A stretch of 64,000 nucleotides of DNA from Molanna angustata (GCA_963576475.1 OY754977.1:28345796-28409795), one strand, 5' to 3'; counted from the stretch's first letter, positions 22,140 through 34,560 are shown. Numbers and translations: made by a program. The notes: generated from the sequence alone by a model not told the origin.

Positions 22140-22870
22140 TTAACGATATGCACACTTGATGAAAATACATATGTAAAACGAATGGGATGTGGGATGTGAC
22201 GATGTAACCTGCACTAGAATCTTTTCAATACTTTTGTTTAATCAAATTTAAATCATTTATATCATCCTATTTTAAATCATTTTCAACACCTTCATATTGA
22301 CGTTGTGAAGAGTTCAGTAATGTTGTGGCCATTACTGAACTCTTCACAACGTTTATATTCAAATTAAAAACTATGTACTATAGTTTAAGTCTTCTTCTTC
22401 GTTATTGTAGACTTTTGTGTCAATTTTAAGTCTATCAGTCTAATTGTGCAAAAATATAATGCACACTTGATGAAAAAATATAAAAACGAATGGGATGTGA
22501 CCAACGCTAGATCTTTTCGGTACATGATTTAATCAAATTTTAACCACATTCCAACATCCAAAATTACTGAATTTTCAATAGGTACATATTTCAATTTGTT
22601 TTCGATGATAATATTTAAAAATGGGGATTGTGGCCAAACCAATCTCTTTACAACGTTGATAAACAGTCGTATATTTAAAACCATTTAGCAGAGTCCATTG
22701 CATGCGTGCAGCAATTGTATATTATACTTCATTCACACATTATAGCAATATATAAAAAAGAATGGGTTGTGGCCATCACTTGTACATTTTACAATGCTTA
22801 AACTCAATCAAATTTCAAACCACTTTTCATAGTCCGATATTGCAAAATAATTGGGTGACAATATTATAAA
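22140..22870. repeat. ~300-bp tandem repeat, about 2.5 units
   Basis: Blocks GCACACTTGATGAAAA, ACGAATGGGATGTG and TTTAATCAAATTT recur near 22148-22255 and 22451-22555, and in diverged form at 22755-22830. The first unit contains the inverted repeat at 22300-22352. A related AAAACGAGTGGGTTGTGGCC sits at 37445. Confidence 0.75.
22300..22352. repeat. Perfect 23-bp inverted repeat
   Basis: ACGTTGTGAAGAGTTCAGTA at the start of 22300-22322 is exactly mirrored at 22330-22352, with a 7-base loop TTGTGGC. Confidence 0.95.
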
Positions 22871-23224
22871 AAACGATTGCTTATTTCTTCACAATTTTAC
22901 ATTCTTGGCCAACGGCGGGACATAAAAGCTAGCATTGAAAATAAAAATCAAAGAATTTTCGTGAAGATCATATTTATAATATGATATTTCCACACAGAAA
23001 GATATTGTTTCTTACACCATCATATATCCTTTATTACGCACATCCTCAGATTGTTCTCATACATATGCAAACATACTCTCACCCTCACAGATACTCTTTA
23101 AGTCCCTTATTACCTTTTCATCATTATACATATTTTGATATATATTTTTTAACTGTATACCTAATTGAAAATTTTATTCATATTGTTATTTCATCCATTC
23201 CCTGGCCTCAATATATTTATACAG
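22871..23224. other. Unassigned stretch
   Basis: A short plus-strand frame (22981-23250) has no recognisable motif and overlaps the LINE remnant; treated as chance. Confidence 0.5.
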
Positions 23225-23530
23225 AATCATCGTCATCATTGGCGCTATAGCTCTGTGTGGGCCCTGGCCTCCTCCAGAATCCTTCTCCAGCCGTCCCTGT
23301 ACTCCACCGCTCTCATCCAGTGAATTGTTCTGATCGCCTTTAGCCAGTTTATTGTCAGCTTCTGTGTCATTGAGCCATCTTAGCTTGGGCCTGCCTCAAC
23401 TTCTGCAGCCCTGTGGATTAACGTTAAGCATATTTTTGGGGATACTATCATCATTCATTCGGCTGACATGTCCCAACCACTGTAATCTACGTACTTTAAT
23501 GACTTGTACAATTTTGGGTTCGTCATAGTT
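23225..23530 (-). pseudogene. LINE RT C-terminus remnant
   Basis: Minus strand reads RRLQWLGHVSRMNDDSIPKN, then a stop, GRPKLRWLNDTEAD, NWLKAIRTIHWMRAVEYRDG and WRRILEEARAHTEL, with at least two frame changes. It is the same kind of tail as the fragment at 1414-1653. Confidence 0.82.
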
Positions 23531-25011
23531 ACATAGTCAATCTGTTCGTCATACAACAGAATCACAGGTTAAATATATTTTTGAAGTTGTAAACCATTTG
23601 TTCGAATAAACATTTACAAGTAGGCAAGTGGAAGTTTGTTCAATGAAACGTAATAATGTATTTGTAGTTCAATTGAATTATTTTAACTTCCTTTTATTGC
23701 TCTTTTTCCTCCACACGTTCTTGCTCCTTACATTATTCCTTTCTTTTATCTACGTTAATTTCTCTCTGGCCTCAATTCGTTGAAGGTTTACTATTATGTT
23801 TGTATGTTTTTAGGTTGCGCTGGTCTCTAGGGTCAAAAATCTCCATTAGGCCGGTTTTAGAGACGATATTTAGAATGAAATAAATGTAAATGTACGTACA
23901 TTTTTATATTACTCCAAGACGAATAATAATAAAGTAAGTGATATAAAGAAGAAGTTTTGACCCTTCTGCTTGGCTGTAATTTTAATAACAACAAAAATAA
24001 TAAGTAACACTTGCTAGCATCCTGTGCAAATGGCGATTTTGTTGCCAAATGGAATTTCTAGTGATTTGATTAATTATTACCTTAAACTGTATATTAAGCT
24101 GTTTGTTTCTTAAATATAAATAAATTAAACTGATGTTTATATTTGACGGAAAATTCAATATCTATGCAATAAAAAAATCTTAATTAAAATCCTTTATAGA
24201 AAATAATATAAATTACGATTCACGAAAATATTACACATAAAAAAAAATGTATACATTATACCGTCAAAATTCCATTTTTTCAAATAATTCGAAGGAAAAT
24301 ATAGATATTCATATTTCATTCTAAATTCGAAAGATAACCAGGAGGGAGCCACGATTTTATATACTCCGTCTCATGATACCGTCTCTTGACAAGCTTAGCA
24401 ATTAAACACAAATAAGTTGGTATTGTGAATTCCTCTTTAAATGGATGGCCGTTTCATCTTTCAAGGGACTAATCAATTGATAATATAATATTCGCTTATA
24501 TTTTATTAGTTGAAAAGGCCCCTATAAGATGAAACGATTGTTCTGTGATATTTGCAGCATTATCAAACTAGTTTGAATAAAACTATATCACAAAAATTTG
24601 AAAACATCTCACGTTCAATACAATTACAACGTTGTCAATAATATTGTGTTTAAATGAATACATATTATTGTTCGTTTGGGACAGGTTTAAGGTACATTAC
24701 CTACCTGCAAATATCACTCCTTGAATTCAAACACATTTTGTTCAATGGGTATTCAATTGAGTATTGAATTGTACTGGCAATCTGAGAGCATACGTTAGTA
24801 CAAAAATAATAATATACTTACAGTTGAAAAGGTTTACGATTAATTGACACAAAAAGTAGGTGAAAAAATTTTCGCTGTATCAACCTTAATTAGTGAATTT
24901 ATTTTATTATTAAACTCTTAGATGGAGATCTTAAAAATTTATTCCGTCAATATTGATACGAAATCATCAACAACAATAACAAAGTTTAATGATTTATTTT
25001 ATTTTATAAGG
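23531..25011. other. Unassigned stretch with a small inverted repeat
   Basis: No gene recognised. GTTTCATCTT at 24451-24460 and AAGATGAAAC at 24526-24535 bound an 85-bp segment with further internal complementarity (ACTAATCAA / TTATTAGTTG), possibly a very small MITE. Confidence 0.45.
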
Positions 25012-25456
25012 TATGCAAGTGAAACCTGGACATGGCAGAAGTCGCACGAAAGTAGAATAAATGCATTTGAAATGAGATCGCTAAGAAGAATCGGTAATAG
25101 AAAGATGTATGACAGGGTCAGAAGTGAAAAAAGTGAACACATTGAGATGGTTTGGCCACATGGGGAGAATGAATGAGGAATGCCTGACGAAGAAAATATA
25201 CATTGCGGACAGGAATGGAATGAGAGGTCGTGGCCGCCCAAGAAAGGGATGGCATGTCCATGTGAACGGTATTTTGAAAGACGGAAATGTTAGAAGCGTG
25301 AACAACAGACGAACATGTATAAGACGATGTATGAATGTTGACGAGGTGATGAATGTACATATTATGTCAAGATAGAAGTAAGTGGCATTCAGTTCTCTCT
25401 GCCTACCCCGTAAGGGACATGGCGTGATGGTATGTTTGTATGTACATAATATGTAG
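25012..25456 (+). pseudogene. RTE-like LINE 3' end, copy 2
   Basis: It starts abruptly with YASETWTWQKSHESRINAFE and MRSLRRIGNRKMYDR; after a frameshift near 25130 it continues as LRWFGHMGRMNEECLTKKIY, RGRGRPRKGWHVHV, NGILKDGNVRSVNNRRTCIR and RCMNVDEVMNV. It ends with CTGCCTACCCCGTAAGGGAC, ATGGCGTGATGG and TATGTTTGTATG. 5' truncated; a SINE follows within about 10 bp. Confidence 0.9.
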
Positions 25457-25461
25457 GTATA

Positions 25462-25672
25462 TTGCTTCTCCAGCAACTAACAGGTAGGTACCATATCAAA
25501 TATTAATTTAACACGCACCCAATAACAAGTTGCCACATTCTGGAGACGTACGCCATTAATTTATCGTCTCACAGATCGATACTGAAAATACAAACACCCT
25601 CTACCGGGAATCGAATCCGGGACTTTTGGATCAGCAGTCAGATATCTAAACAACTGAACCATGAAGGCCGAC
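25462..25672 (-). mobile_element. tRNA-derived SINE, copy 2
   Basis: Full-length copy. The head at 25672 (GTCGGCCTTCATGGTTCAG on the minus strand) leads to a B box GGATTCGATTCC near 25610 and the same tail blocks as copy 1. Confidence 0.87.
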
Positions 25673-26014
25673 TATGATTTAAAGACAAATATCAATGCTT
25701 TCGAATTGAAAATAATGAAAATAGTATTTTCAGTTTTGAGAAAATGTATTTTTTTTACATAAAGAGTGAAATATGTTTCGAAAAACGATTAAGACGAAAC
25801 GATGTATATTTTGGAAGAAACATTAAAAACAATATGCACATACGTAAAAAAAACTTTTTATAATAAAAACTGATATGCTAGAGTACTTTTATGAAAAAAC
25901 GTTATAAAAAAAAATTATTTCACCTCCTATTATGCATAATTGTTAATACATATTATGTTTTAAAGTTTTAGACAAAGATTTCTTAAAATCATCGTACCAA
26001 GTTTTTTTTAAGAT
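25673..26014. other. Unassigned stretch
   Basis: Nothing recognised. Confidence 0.5.
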
Positions 26015-26530
26015 GTCTACGTAGGGGACACCAGCTATTGGGAATTAGGTCCATTATACTCTTCCGAAGAAGCGCACTACGTAGCGTTTGGAGGGGTTTG
26101 CAATCTAGAAAAGAGTTTATTAATTCGGATTTTAAAAAGACCCGGGTTTACGAAGGTGGAAACACAGAATTCGGAAGATCGTTCCACAGTCGGGCTGCTG
26201 TATTAATAAAGGAGTTCGAGAAGTGACTGGTTCGTATATGTTGAAGGTTTACTGTGAATGGGTGTTGTGCTTGAGTAAAGCGAGTGGGTGGAGGAAGGAC
26301 CAAAGATGCAAGTTCTTCTGAGCAATTCCCGAGGTAGTATCTATTACAGAATAAACTTAAAATACCGACTCTGCGTCTGTGTTCTAGTGATTGCAATCCA
26401 TCAGTCAGTGATGTATCATCAATCAGACGTATAGCACGCTTTTGGACAGCGTCGAGGGTATTCAGTAGGTATTGGGGGGGGGGGGCACCACTCCAGTTTT
26501 CAGCAGAAAAAAGTAGAATTAACATTTTTT
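26015..26530 (-). pseudogene. LINE RT C-terminus remnant (jockey/CR1-like)
   Basis: The minus-strand frame 26525-26148 gives QYLLNTLDAVQKRAIRLIDD, TSLTDGLQSLEHRRRVGILS, CSEELASLVLPPPTRF and FINTAARLWNDLPNSVFPPS; a shifted frame then continues NPGLFKIRINKLFSRLQ. These are the C-terminal blocks of a CR1/jockey-group polyprotein (LD.VQKRA.RLI, SL.HRR.VG.L.LFYR, AARLWN.LP..VFP). A 12-G run (26476-26487) lies near the 5' truncation point. 3'UTR motif shared with 9930-10030. Confidence 0.88.
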
Positions 26531-27130
26531 ATCAGAATATGGTTTCACCATTTTAAACCCTAACTTTTAAACCGAATGGAATTCAAAACACATTTCATTC
26601 GCGTAAAAGATATTATATTAACAAAACGTTCCTTTATATACAGGTACCTACTATGGTACATTTTCTGTGGTATTTCTCAACAAACGTGTAAATGCTGGGA
26701 GATAACAATAAAAATCTCACAACCATTAAAATCTGCCCCTTATACATCGTACAGTTTTTTTCATCACGCCCACATATTTTATATTTGTCTTCTTTGCTGA
26801 AAATATAAAAGAGTAAATAAGTAGAAAAATAAGTTCCACACACAGAAATGCTTATCTATATATAAAATATTCAATGTACACTAAGGAAATTAACTAAACC
26901 TACTAGAAATCAGTTTTTATTTAGAGTATTAATAAATATTTTTAGAAATTTATAGCAAAAACATAAAAAAAATCTGTAACATTAATTGGTAGGTACCTGC
27001 TTAAAATGCTTATAAAATAGATGTTAAACGAAACGCAATCGTAAATTTTTCAACAGTTTTACAGCATGTGTGTAATATACATTTTAAATTAATTATTTTT
27101 CATTTTGTTATTATAGGTATATCTTTCATA
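26531..27130. other. Unassigned stretch
   Basis: Nothing recognised except a short end fragment of family X (ACATCTCAATA) near 27149. Confidence 0.5.
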
Positions 27131-27362
27131 TTTTTTTTTTATTTGACAATAACATCTCAATATAATCTGCGGAAGCGGATGGCTTATTACTCTTCTTTAC
27201 TTTTTCTTTCGAATGTTTTATAGTACTTACTTATGTTTAGAAAAAAATGCAATTGTTAAATATATTACTTAGTTAAAATTAAAATATTTACAAGAACCTT
27301 TAAAAGGTTTATAACTTGATTCATATAACATAGCTAATGTAAATTGTTGGTTCTGTAAATCA

Positions 27363-28157
27363 ATAAAATAAAATAAAATAAAATAAAATAAAATAAAATA
27401 AAATAAAATAAAATAAAATAAAATAAAATAAAATAAAATAAAATGAAATGAAATGAAATAAAATAAAATAAAATAAAATAAAATAAAATAAAATAAAATA
27501 AAATAAAATAAAATAAAATAAAATAAAATAAAATAAAATAAAATAAAATAAAATAAAATAAAATAAAATAAAATAAAATAAAATAAAATAAAATAAAATA
27601 AAATAAAATAAAATAAAATAAAATAAAATAAAATAAAATAAAATAAAATAAAATAAAATAAAATAAAATGAAATGAAATGAAATAAAATAAAATAAAATA
27701 AAATAAAATAAAATAAAATAAAATAAAATAAAATAAAATAAAATAAAATAAAATAAAATAAAATAAAATAAAATAAAATAAAATAAAATAAAATAAAATA
27801 AAATAAAATAAAATAAAATAAAATAAAATAAAATAAAATAAAATAAAATAAAATAAAATAAAATAAAATAAAATAAAATAAAATAAAATGAAATGAAATG
27901 AAATGAAATGAAATGAAATGAAATAAAATAAAATAAAATAAAATAAAATAAAATAAAATAAAATAAAATAAATAAAATAAAATAAAATAAAATAAAATAA
28001 AATAAAATAAAATAAAATAAAATAAAATAAAATAAAATAAAATAAAATAAAATAAAATAAAATAAAATAAAATAAAATAAAATAAAATAAAATAAAATAA
28101 AATAAAATGAAATAAAATAAAATAAAATAAAATAAAATAAAATAAAATAAAATAAAA
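27363..28157. repeat. AAAAT pentanucleotide array, ~795 bp
   Basis: About 159 units of AAATA. AAATG variants form clusters of 3 (27441-27455), 3 (27666-27680) and 7 (27886-27920) units, and one single near 28105. A one-base phase change occurs near 27971. The cluster spacing of 225 and 220 bp hints at duplication of long blocks. The minus-strand frame of Phe-Ile-Leu-Tyr repeats is a by-product. It may have grown from a LINE tail, as the array at 53216-53315 did. Confidence 0.97.
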
Positions 28158-28640
28158 ATCGAGACGATGTTGGAATATTATAGAAGAACCACGAACTCAG
28201 GCACCTACAGGGCTTACGACCTGTCATCGGCTGGTTTACGTATTAACTTTATGCGCTTGCGCAACGTTCACCAATTATGCCTTTATTGAGTTCCCTTATC
28301 AATGTAATTTTTGAAAGTTCTATATATTTGAATAAGTGTAAACATTTCACCTGAATAAAACAGAATTATACTATAGCCATCTATGAGGTAATGTAGAAAC
28401 CTATTTTAACGCCATTTATTGAGAAGTAAACAATGAAAACAACAGTCTTTGTAAATGTAACGATCACGTAAACCAGCCGATGACAAGTTGTAAGCCCTGT
28501 AGGTGCCTGAGTTCCTGGTTCTTCTATAATATCCCAACTTCGTCTCTATTGAGATGTTATTGTCAGTAAAAATATCATTTGACTCCCGACAGGCAAAAAA
28601 ATTCAATGTTTGCGTATATGCAATTAAAAAATATATTCGA
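28157..28640. mobile_element. Dispersed repeat family X, copy 2, palindromic
   Basis: 28157-28435 matches copy 1 in order (GACGA, ATTATAGAAGAACCA, GCGCTTGCGCAACGTTCA). 28470-28560 is the reverse complement of the head (AAACCAGCCGATGACAAG ... TCTATTGAGATGTT). Then TTTGACTCCCGACAGG and TATATTCGA resume the copy 1 order. So an inverted head copy is embedded within a direct copy. Confidence 0.85.
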
Positions 28641-29149
28641 TTTATATATCTTTCAGTTAATTCCAACTATGACTTCTGTGTCCAAGGTTAAGGGTTCGAT
28701 TAAATTTTACCAACCGACTTGATTATTTTTTTTTATACATATATGTTCAGCAATAACTTTTTACAACTTTTTTTTTTCATTAGAAATGAGGTATTTTTTG
28801 ATTGGTCCCATTTCAATTTCGTCAAGATTTAGTTTTAGTTGTTGATCTTTTAAAATTACATTTAGGTACTTCATTCTATATTTGGGAGACAGTTAACATT
28901 TTTAATAAATATTCATTTTTACTTTTGCCTTTTTTTAACGAGCAATCTCAGAGTCGATTATATCGAACGCGAGCATAACTTTTTTCAAATTGGTATTGGT
29001 GCAATTACCCCAATTACTTATAGCATACCTGATTCCGCCAAAGACTTGTATATTAGTTTGAGTGTGATCTTCAAAAAATAGCCGCACATCTTCAAAAAAT
29101 AATAAACCCGCACATCTGTCGCTGGTCACCCCACATTGTGTGAAATGCC
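28641..29149. other. Unassigned stretch
   Basis: A short minus-strand frame at 28935-29129 shows no recognised motif. A 25-bp direct repeat of CGCACATCT(GTC/TCA) words lies at 29082-29120. Confidence 0.45.
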
Positions 29150-29248
29150 GTGATAGCGTGTGGTTTTTTATGTTTTTTTTATGTAACTGAACCAGTTAAT
29201 ATCAGGTAAGCCAACGTTCGGGCAGGACAAAGTTTGTCGGGTCCGCTT
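29150..29248 (+). mobile_element. Helitron 3' end remnant
   Basis: GGACAAAGTTTGTCGGGTCC followed by GCTTTTT at 29226-29250 matches the Helitron terminus at 10935, but the final CTAG has been lost. Confidence 0.6.
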
Positions 29249-29254
29249 TTTATT

Positions 29255-29965
29255 AATAATTTTCATTTTGCAAATATCTCGCATATTCATGCGATACAAT
29301 CTTTGGTCGTCCCCATACTATCACTAAATTGGTAAAATCAAACGTGATTTTTTGTGTAACGAGTTTTTATTCCATGGGACGATCGTTTTGCCTCTTTTCA
29401 ATCGATGAAGTAAACATTGATTAAGATTTATATACTACGGTATTAATTGATTGTAAAAAATCTACATATTTAAAAAATAAACTAATTAGGTATGTTCGTT
29501 AGTTGGAAATGCATTAAACATTGGTAAGTTGAAAGAAATTGCCATATGGCAACAAGCTCGCAACTTGCGCAGGGTGCAAGGAAGTGATCATTATAATTAT
29601 TATTCGTTTCATGTTCATCATTCGTTTTGATTTGTTTGTAAAACACATTGAAATCAAATAATATACCTAAAACATGCAGAATTAATTCAACTAGCATCTA
29701 AGAATGTTGAGCTTGATAATGGCGAACATGAGAAAATAATGGTTGTCTAAAAATAAAAACTCAGGATCAGAAATATCGAGAAGTATGTAGGTACTTAATA
29801 GCATATTATATTTATTCTCTTTTCAAGGGTGAAAATGTATGGTGTAGGGGTATCTACTTAACAATCAGTAGCGAAATTAACTATAGAACCCAAAAAAATC
29901 CAGGCATTCGTACACATAGTAAATACAATATAAATAACAGAAGTACTGTACGCTACTGTTCAAAT
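29255..29965. other. Unassigned stretch
   Basis: Nothing recognised. Confidence 0.5.
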
Positions 29966-29991
29966 ATACTAGTTGCATGTAACACATGAGA

Positions 29992-30922
29992 TCCAACTGT
30001 CGATAGCGATATTATCTATAGTTGAAGAATAATTACCATACTATAAACAGTATAAACCCATAAATCCAAATTATTGAATATTATAAGATATGTATTTTGT
30101 TTTCTATACAACACATGTATGTACCTAGGTTTTTATATCAAGATAGGATAGTATGGAGGTCAGTCCTTTTTTCCTACCCGGAATATGAAATCAGCATGAT
30201 GATATGTATGTATGTTTAGAGATTAAGACTATTAAGTCTTCTTAGATATTGTGTATAGGCGACTGCCATACAAATTGTATGAAGCGATGTCGTCACTAAA
30301 TTCAATTTTTATAAATTTTTGAAAAAAATTGAGATTTACTTCTACAATATTAATATTTTTCAAGAAAATTAGATTATCTAGTTGGGTTGTTTCGGCTTTT
30401 TTCGATATTTTTAAAATATTTGGAAATATAGGCAGATAAACTCATAAATTTATAATAATTTTTTTTCTTTTGAGATTTTGTATTTGTCTATGTTTACACT
30501 AATTTTCAGCGTTCTAGCTTTTATGGTTTCTGAGATATATGGAAAAATAAACCAAAAATTCAAAAGTTGATAACCCCTGACTGAAACGAAAATTCAAATT
30601 TTGACTATAAAAGTTTTGTATTCCTATAACTGTTTATATATCCTGAAATTTTGGGCTCTGTAAATTGAGCGAATCAAAAGTTATAAGGGGGGACACACAA
30701 AATCACACAGACACACGAAATGTTTTACTCCGAATTCTGAGTAAATCCGTATATGGAACATATATGCTGCGAAGCCTCTAAATTGCTGTTTTTTGACTTC
30801 AAAGTTGGAAAAGCCGTGAAAAATGTAGACCCTGCATACAATTCCTTCATACACGCGTTTTGGATTTAAACTGCCTCTTCCTTCAAAAGAATTTCATTCT
30901 CTTGAACGAATCGACAGTTGGA
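29992..30922 (+). mobile_element. Family T, copy B
   Basis: TCCAACTGTCGAT at 29992 and ATCGACAGTTGGA ending at 30922 delimit a full-length 931-bp copy. The left flank ACTAGTTGCATGTAACACAT is shared with copy C and, reversed, with copy E, so the real left end may lie about 24 bp further out. It contains the RTE-like fossil (TCAAGATAGGATAG, CCTACCCGGAATATGAAA, GATGATATGTATGT) near 30140-30220. Confidence 0.87.
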
Positions 30923-31310
30923 ATATAGAAGACGATCCATTGAATATTATGTAAGAGACTAGAGAATGTATAAGTAATTTTGTGAATTCTTGATGATGAA
31001 CATGATATCAAAACCCGCATCTCAGAATAGTGCATTGTGCAACTGTCGTCGTTAATACAAACATACATAATATAAATTTTCAATTTAATTCAAATCGCCT
31101 GTTACCTACATATTATATAAAGACGATATATTTTAACCCGTCACTTTTGACGGGAGATTACTAGAGAGAAATCATTATATATTTTTTTAATTTATGAAGT
31201 CAATTGCATCCAACAAACAGTGTCTACAGCAAAGATAACAAAAATACGTGAGAAATCATTTTGTATCATTAAGGCAAATAAAAAATCTACGTTTTAATGT
31301 TTTATCTACG
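30923..31310. other. Unassigned stretch
   Basis: Nothing recognised. Confidence 0.5.
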
Positions 31311-31780
31311 TTTTTACGTTTTCTCCAATTTTTGTCACGAATGTACTTTTTCGTAAGCAAATATTTGTTTACTTAAATGTCAGAAGTGCGTTTTTACACA
31401 TATATTTTCTTGTATGACATGATTATTTTATTTAATTTTAATGTTTTTCGTATTTATAAAAAGTTATATTTTTTAAAATGAATTTGACATTTTAGGTATG
31501 AACAAATAGATCAAACTTACTACTAGCTTCATCTAACGGGAATCGGGAAGTACCAAATTATTCTCATTAGAAATATATTTGTTCAATGTCATAAAACGTA
31601 ATTTTTCACGAGAAAATTGATTTACGTAAATGCCAGAAGTACATATTTACACGAATAAAATATATTTTCAAGTATAATTTAGAATTTGAGTGAAAATCAA
31701 GGTGATAATTTTGATGTTTTCGTAATATTTTAAAGTATGTTCTGTGTAAATGTCACCATTATTACATGCAAAAATGTTCT
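31310..31780. repeat. Dispersed repeat, two diverged copies
   Basis: Two related segments (about 31335-31460 and 31600-31730) share ACTTAAATGTCAGAAGTGCG / ACGTAAATGCCAGAAGTACA, TTTACACG, ATATATTTTCAAGTATAATT-like and a GTGAAAA block. A third copy lies at 19990-20110. Type unknown. Confidence 0.65.
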
Positions 31781-31879
31781 TTTCATTCTGATGATTATCA
31801 TTGATCGTTGCCTTGGTAATGATCAAATTTTAATAATATTTAAGTACGTAGTGTGACATGTATGCATGTAGGTATGTAT

Positions 31880-32030
31880 ATGTATTTTTCGGAACGAAAC
31901 GGAACAAAACTGAATGAAACGGAACTGAATGAAGTGAAATGGAACGCAACAAACGGGACGAAGAATCGAAATGGAATGCAGCGAAACGGAACGCAACGAA
32001 ACGAATCGAAACAAATGAAACTGATTTGTT
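31880..32030. repeat. Degenerate GAAACGGAAC array
   Basis: Purine-rich array of variants of GAAACGGAACTGAAT and GGAACGCAAC, about 150 bp. Irregular 5- to 10-base units. Confidence 0.8.
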
Positions 32031-32049
32031 TAAAACAGTTTCGTTTTAA

Positions 32050-32440
32050 ATTTGTGAGGTAGGTGAGGGGATGGCGCACGCACTACAATGACGCTCGAAG
32101 TATAGAATTTGTAATTTATGTAAAATTAATTTTTGAAAAGATTTATTAACGTGTTCTGAACACAGTTTGTGTCTCAGCTGGAAGGTCTGAAATGTATTGG
32201 CAATTCTTGTAACCCTAATTAGTAAACGGAAAGCTAATTTACACAACAAGAGGCTCGAATCTGCAATATTATTTGTAATCTTATACAGATAAGAACGTCA
32301 TATTACCTATCAGCTAGCGTGCGTCGTTTCTCTAAATAAATTAGTCTGTGATATTTAGCGGATTGGGTTGAGCTGTTGAATGCCTGTTTTTCTCGATAAT
32401 CTAAATGTTTGAGAAGTTTTTTTTGTAGCTACTCCATCTT
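32050..32440 (-). pseudogene. LINE RT C-terminal remnant
   Basis: Minus strand reads LDYREKQAFNSSTQSAKYHR, LIYLEKRRTLADR, KITNNIADSSLLLCKLAFRL and then ITHFQ-like text, in shifting frames. The order L.YLD.R......S...Y.L.SLE.RRT.AD..FLYKI..N..D is the one in the intact fragment at 52362-52919, so both are likely the same LINE group. Confidence 0.75.
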
Positions 32441-33345
32441 CTCTATATAAGTTATGTATCGTGGGTTCTACACTACAGAAGCATAATTATTCTAAACAGC
32501 TACGGATGTAGGCATAATTACCATGATAATATAATAAGAACTAGATGCTTTGTTTAAGAAAGTTTAAAACACAATGAGTTGGTCTATAAAAACATAATAT
32601 CGATATTTCGACTTATTGGTTGCTTTATGAATTGCCTGAAGCAAAATGAATTGACTATAATATTATATTCAGTTGGATACTAGGTTACTTTTATTTCGGA
32701 TAACGGGCGCTACTTTTATTTATCGTAGATGTTCATGATCAGAATTCATCGATATAGGTTCCAGTTTATTAACCAAAATATTATTATTGTTTGAAACAAA
32801 AATAAAAGCTAATATTTTGTTACATAAAATTTATTGTGTGTACTTTAGCAAAATATATAAGTGTACAATTTAGTTCTGATCTCACAAAATACGATGTTCC
32901 ACGTATAGAAATATCTATTCTACAAATTCACTCACTCTCATTACTTCATTGCTTAAAATAATAACTTTAACATATGTGTTTGTACATTTTATATTATATA
33001 TTCAGTTTTTTTCATTTTTTCGTGTGTCATTTATTTTTAAATAAAAAAAATATGACCAGTTAATAATTTATATTCTTATAATTCATCTATAGTGACATTG
33101 TTGTAGGTAAATTGTTTGAATTTTGAGTACGGATTTTTTTATAATTCAACTTAAATTGACTTACTTTATTTGATACATTTAACTACCCATCACATCACAT
33201 CAGGAATCCACTACCATTCAAGTTACCAATATGTAAAACAAACTATTTACATAATACATTTATTCACAGAACTTGTAACAATTTCAATGTGTTCTTTAAG
33301 AATATTATAGACCTCGAAATTTTTTATAAAAGCACATACGATGAC
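32441..33345. other. Unassigned stretch
   Basis: Nothing recognised. Confidence 0.5.
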
Positions 33346-33349
33346 AGGT

Positions 33350-33421
33350 CGTTAGGCTTGTAGGTGCCATGAGTTCCTGGTTCTTCAATAATCATCCAAC
33401 TTCGTCTCTATTGAGATGTTA
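33350..33421. mobile_element. Family X end fragment
   Basis: GATGACAGGTCGTTAGGC to GTCTCTATTGAGATGTTA is the head of family X in reverse orientation, followed by AAAAAGTTTGTC as at 5180. Confidence 0.8.
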
Positions 33422-33633
33422 AAAAGTTTGTCAAAAAAATATAGGCCTATCTAATATGTCTATTATTATATTCAAGTTATCAGTTATTAAGTCCATGTAT
33501 GCCTCAGTGGCTTGATTATTTCTGTAAACTTAATTTGTCCCCTAATTGAGTATTATATTATTCATGTATTACTTATTATTAAGACTACATGCATACAAAA
33601 TTATATAAAACTAGTTGCATGTAACACATGAGA

Positions 33634-34560
33634 TCCAACTGTCGATAGCGATAGTACGTATAGTTGAAGAATATGTACCAAACTATAAACCCATAAATAC
33701 AAATTATTTAATATTTTAAGATATTTGGTTTTCTATACAACACATGTACCTAGGTATGTATGTCAAGATAGGATAATATGGAGGTCAGCCCTTTGATCCT
33801 ACCCAGAATATGAAAACAGCATGATGGTAGATATGTATGTATGTTTGGAGATTAGTATCAAACTATTAAGTCTTCTTAGATATTGTGTGTAGGCTACTGC
33901 CATACAAATCGTATGAATTATGTCGTCACTAAATTCAATTTTTATAAAAAATTGTTAAAAAAAATTGAGATGTGCTCATACAATGTTAATATTTTTTATA
34001 GAAAATTAAATAATCTAGTTGGGGTGTTTCGGCTTTTTTCTATATTTAAAAAAAAATGGAAATATAGGCAGTTAAACTCATAAATTTATCATAAAAAAAG
34101 TATTTTGAGAAACCCTGGAATTTAAAAAAAACTTATTTGAGATTTTGTATTTGTCTATGTTTATACCAATTTTCAGCGTTCTAGCTTTTACGGTTTTTGA
34201 GATATATGGAAAATAAATCAAAATTTCAAAAGTTGATAACCCCTGACTGAAACGAAAATTCACAATTCTGAGTATAAAAGTTTTGTAGGCCTATAACTGT
34301 CTATATATTCTAAAAATTTGGGCTCTGTAAATTGAGCGGATCAAAAGTTATAAGGGGGGACGGACACACAGACACACACACAGACACACATACACAAAAC
34401 TAAATCCATGAACATATATGCTGCGAGGCCTCTAGTTGGTGTTATAAGCATGCAAAAAGTTCACTACGCCATACAAAATTTTCCTTCGTAAACGCATCTT
34501 GGCTTAATAATGTCGATTCATTCAGAGAATTGAATTCTCATGAACGAATCGACAGTTGGA
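33634..34560 (+). mobile_element. Family T, copy C
   Basis: TCCAACTGTCGAT at 33634-33646 and ATCGACAGTTGGA at 34548-34560. 927 bp, collinear with copy B; the fossil RTE-like block lies at about 33765-33845, and the subterminal palindrome at the right end is well kept (TGTCGATTCATTC ... GAACGAATCGACA). Confidence 0.9.

Noticed and set aside
22981..23250. 89-codon plus frame
   Set aside because: No motif, and its end overlaps a minus-strand LINE remnant.
27334..28227. 297-codon frame of Phe-Ile-Leu-Tyr repeats
   Set aside because: Translation of the AAAAT microsatellite; the flanking residues come from unrelated sequence.
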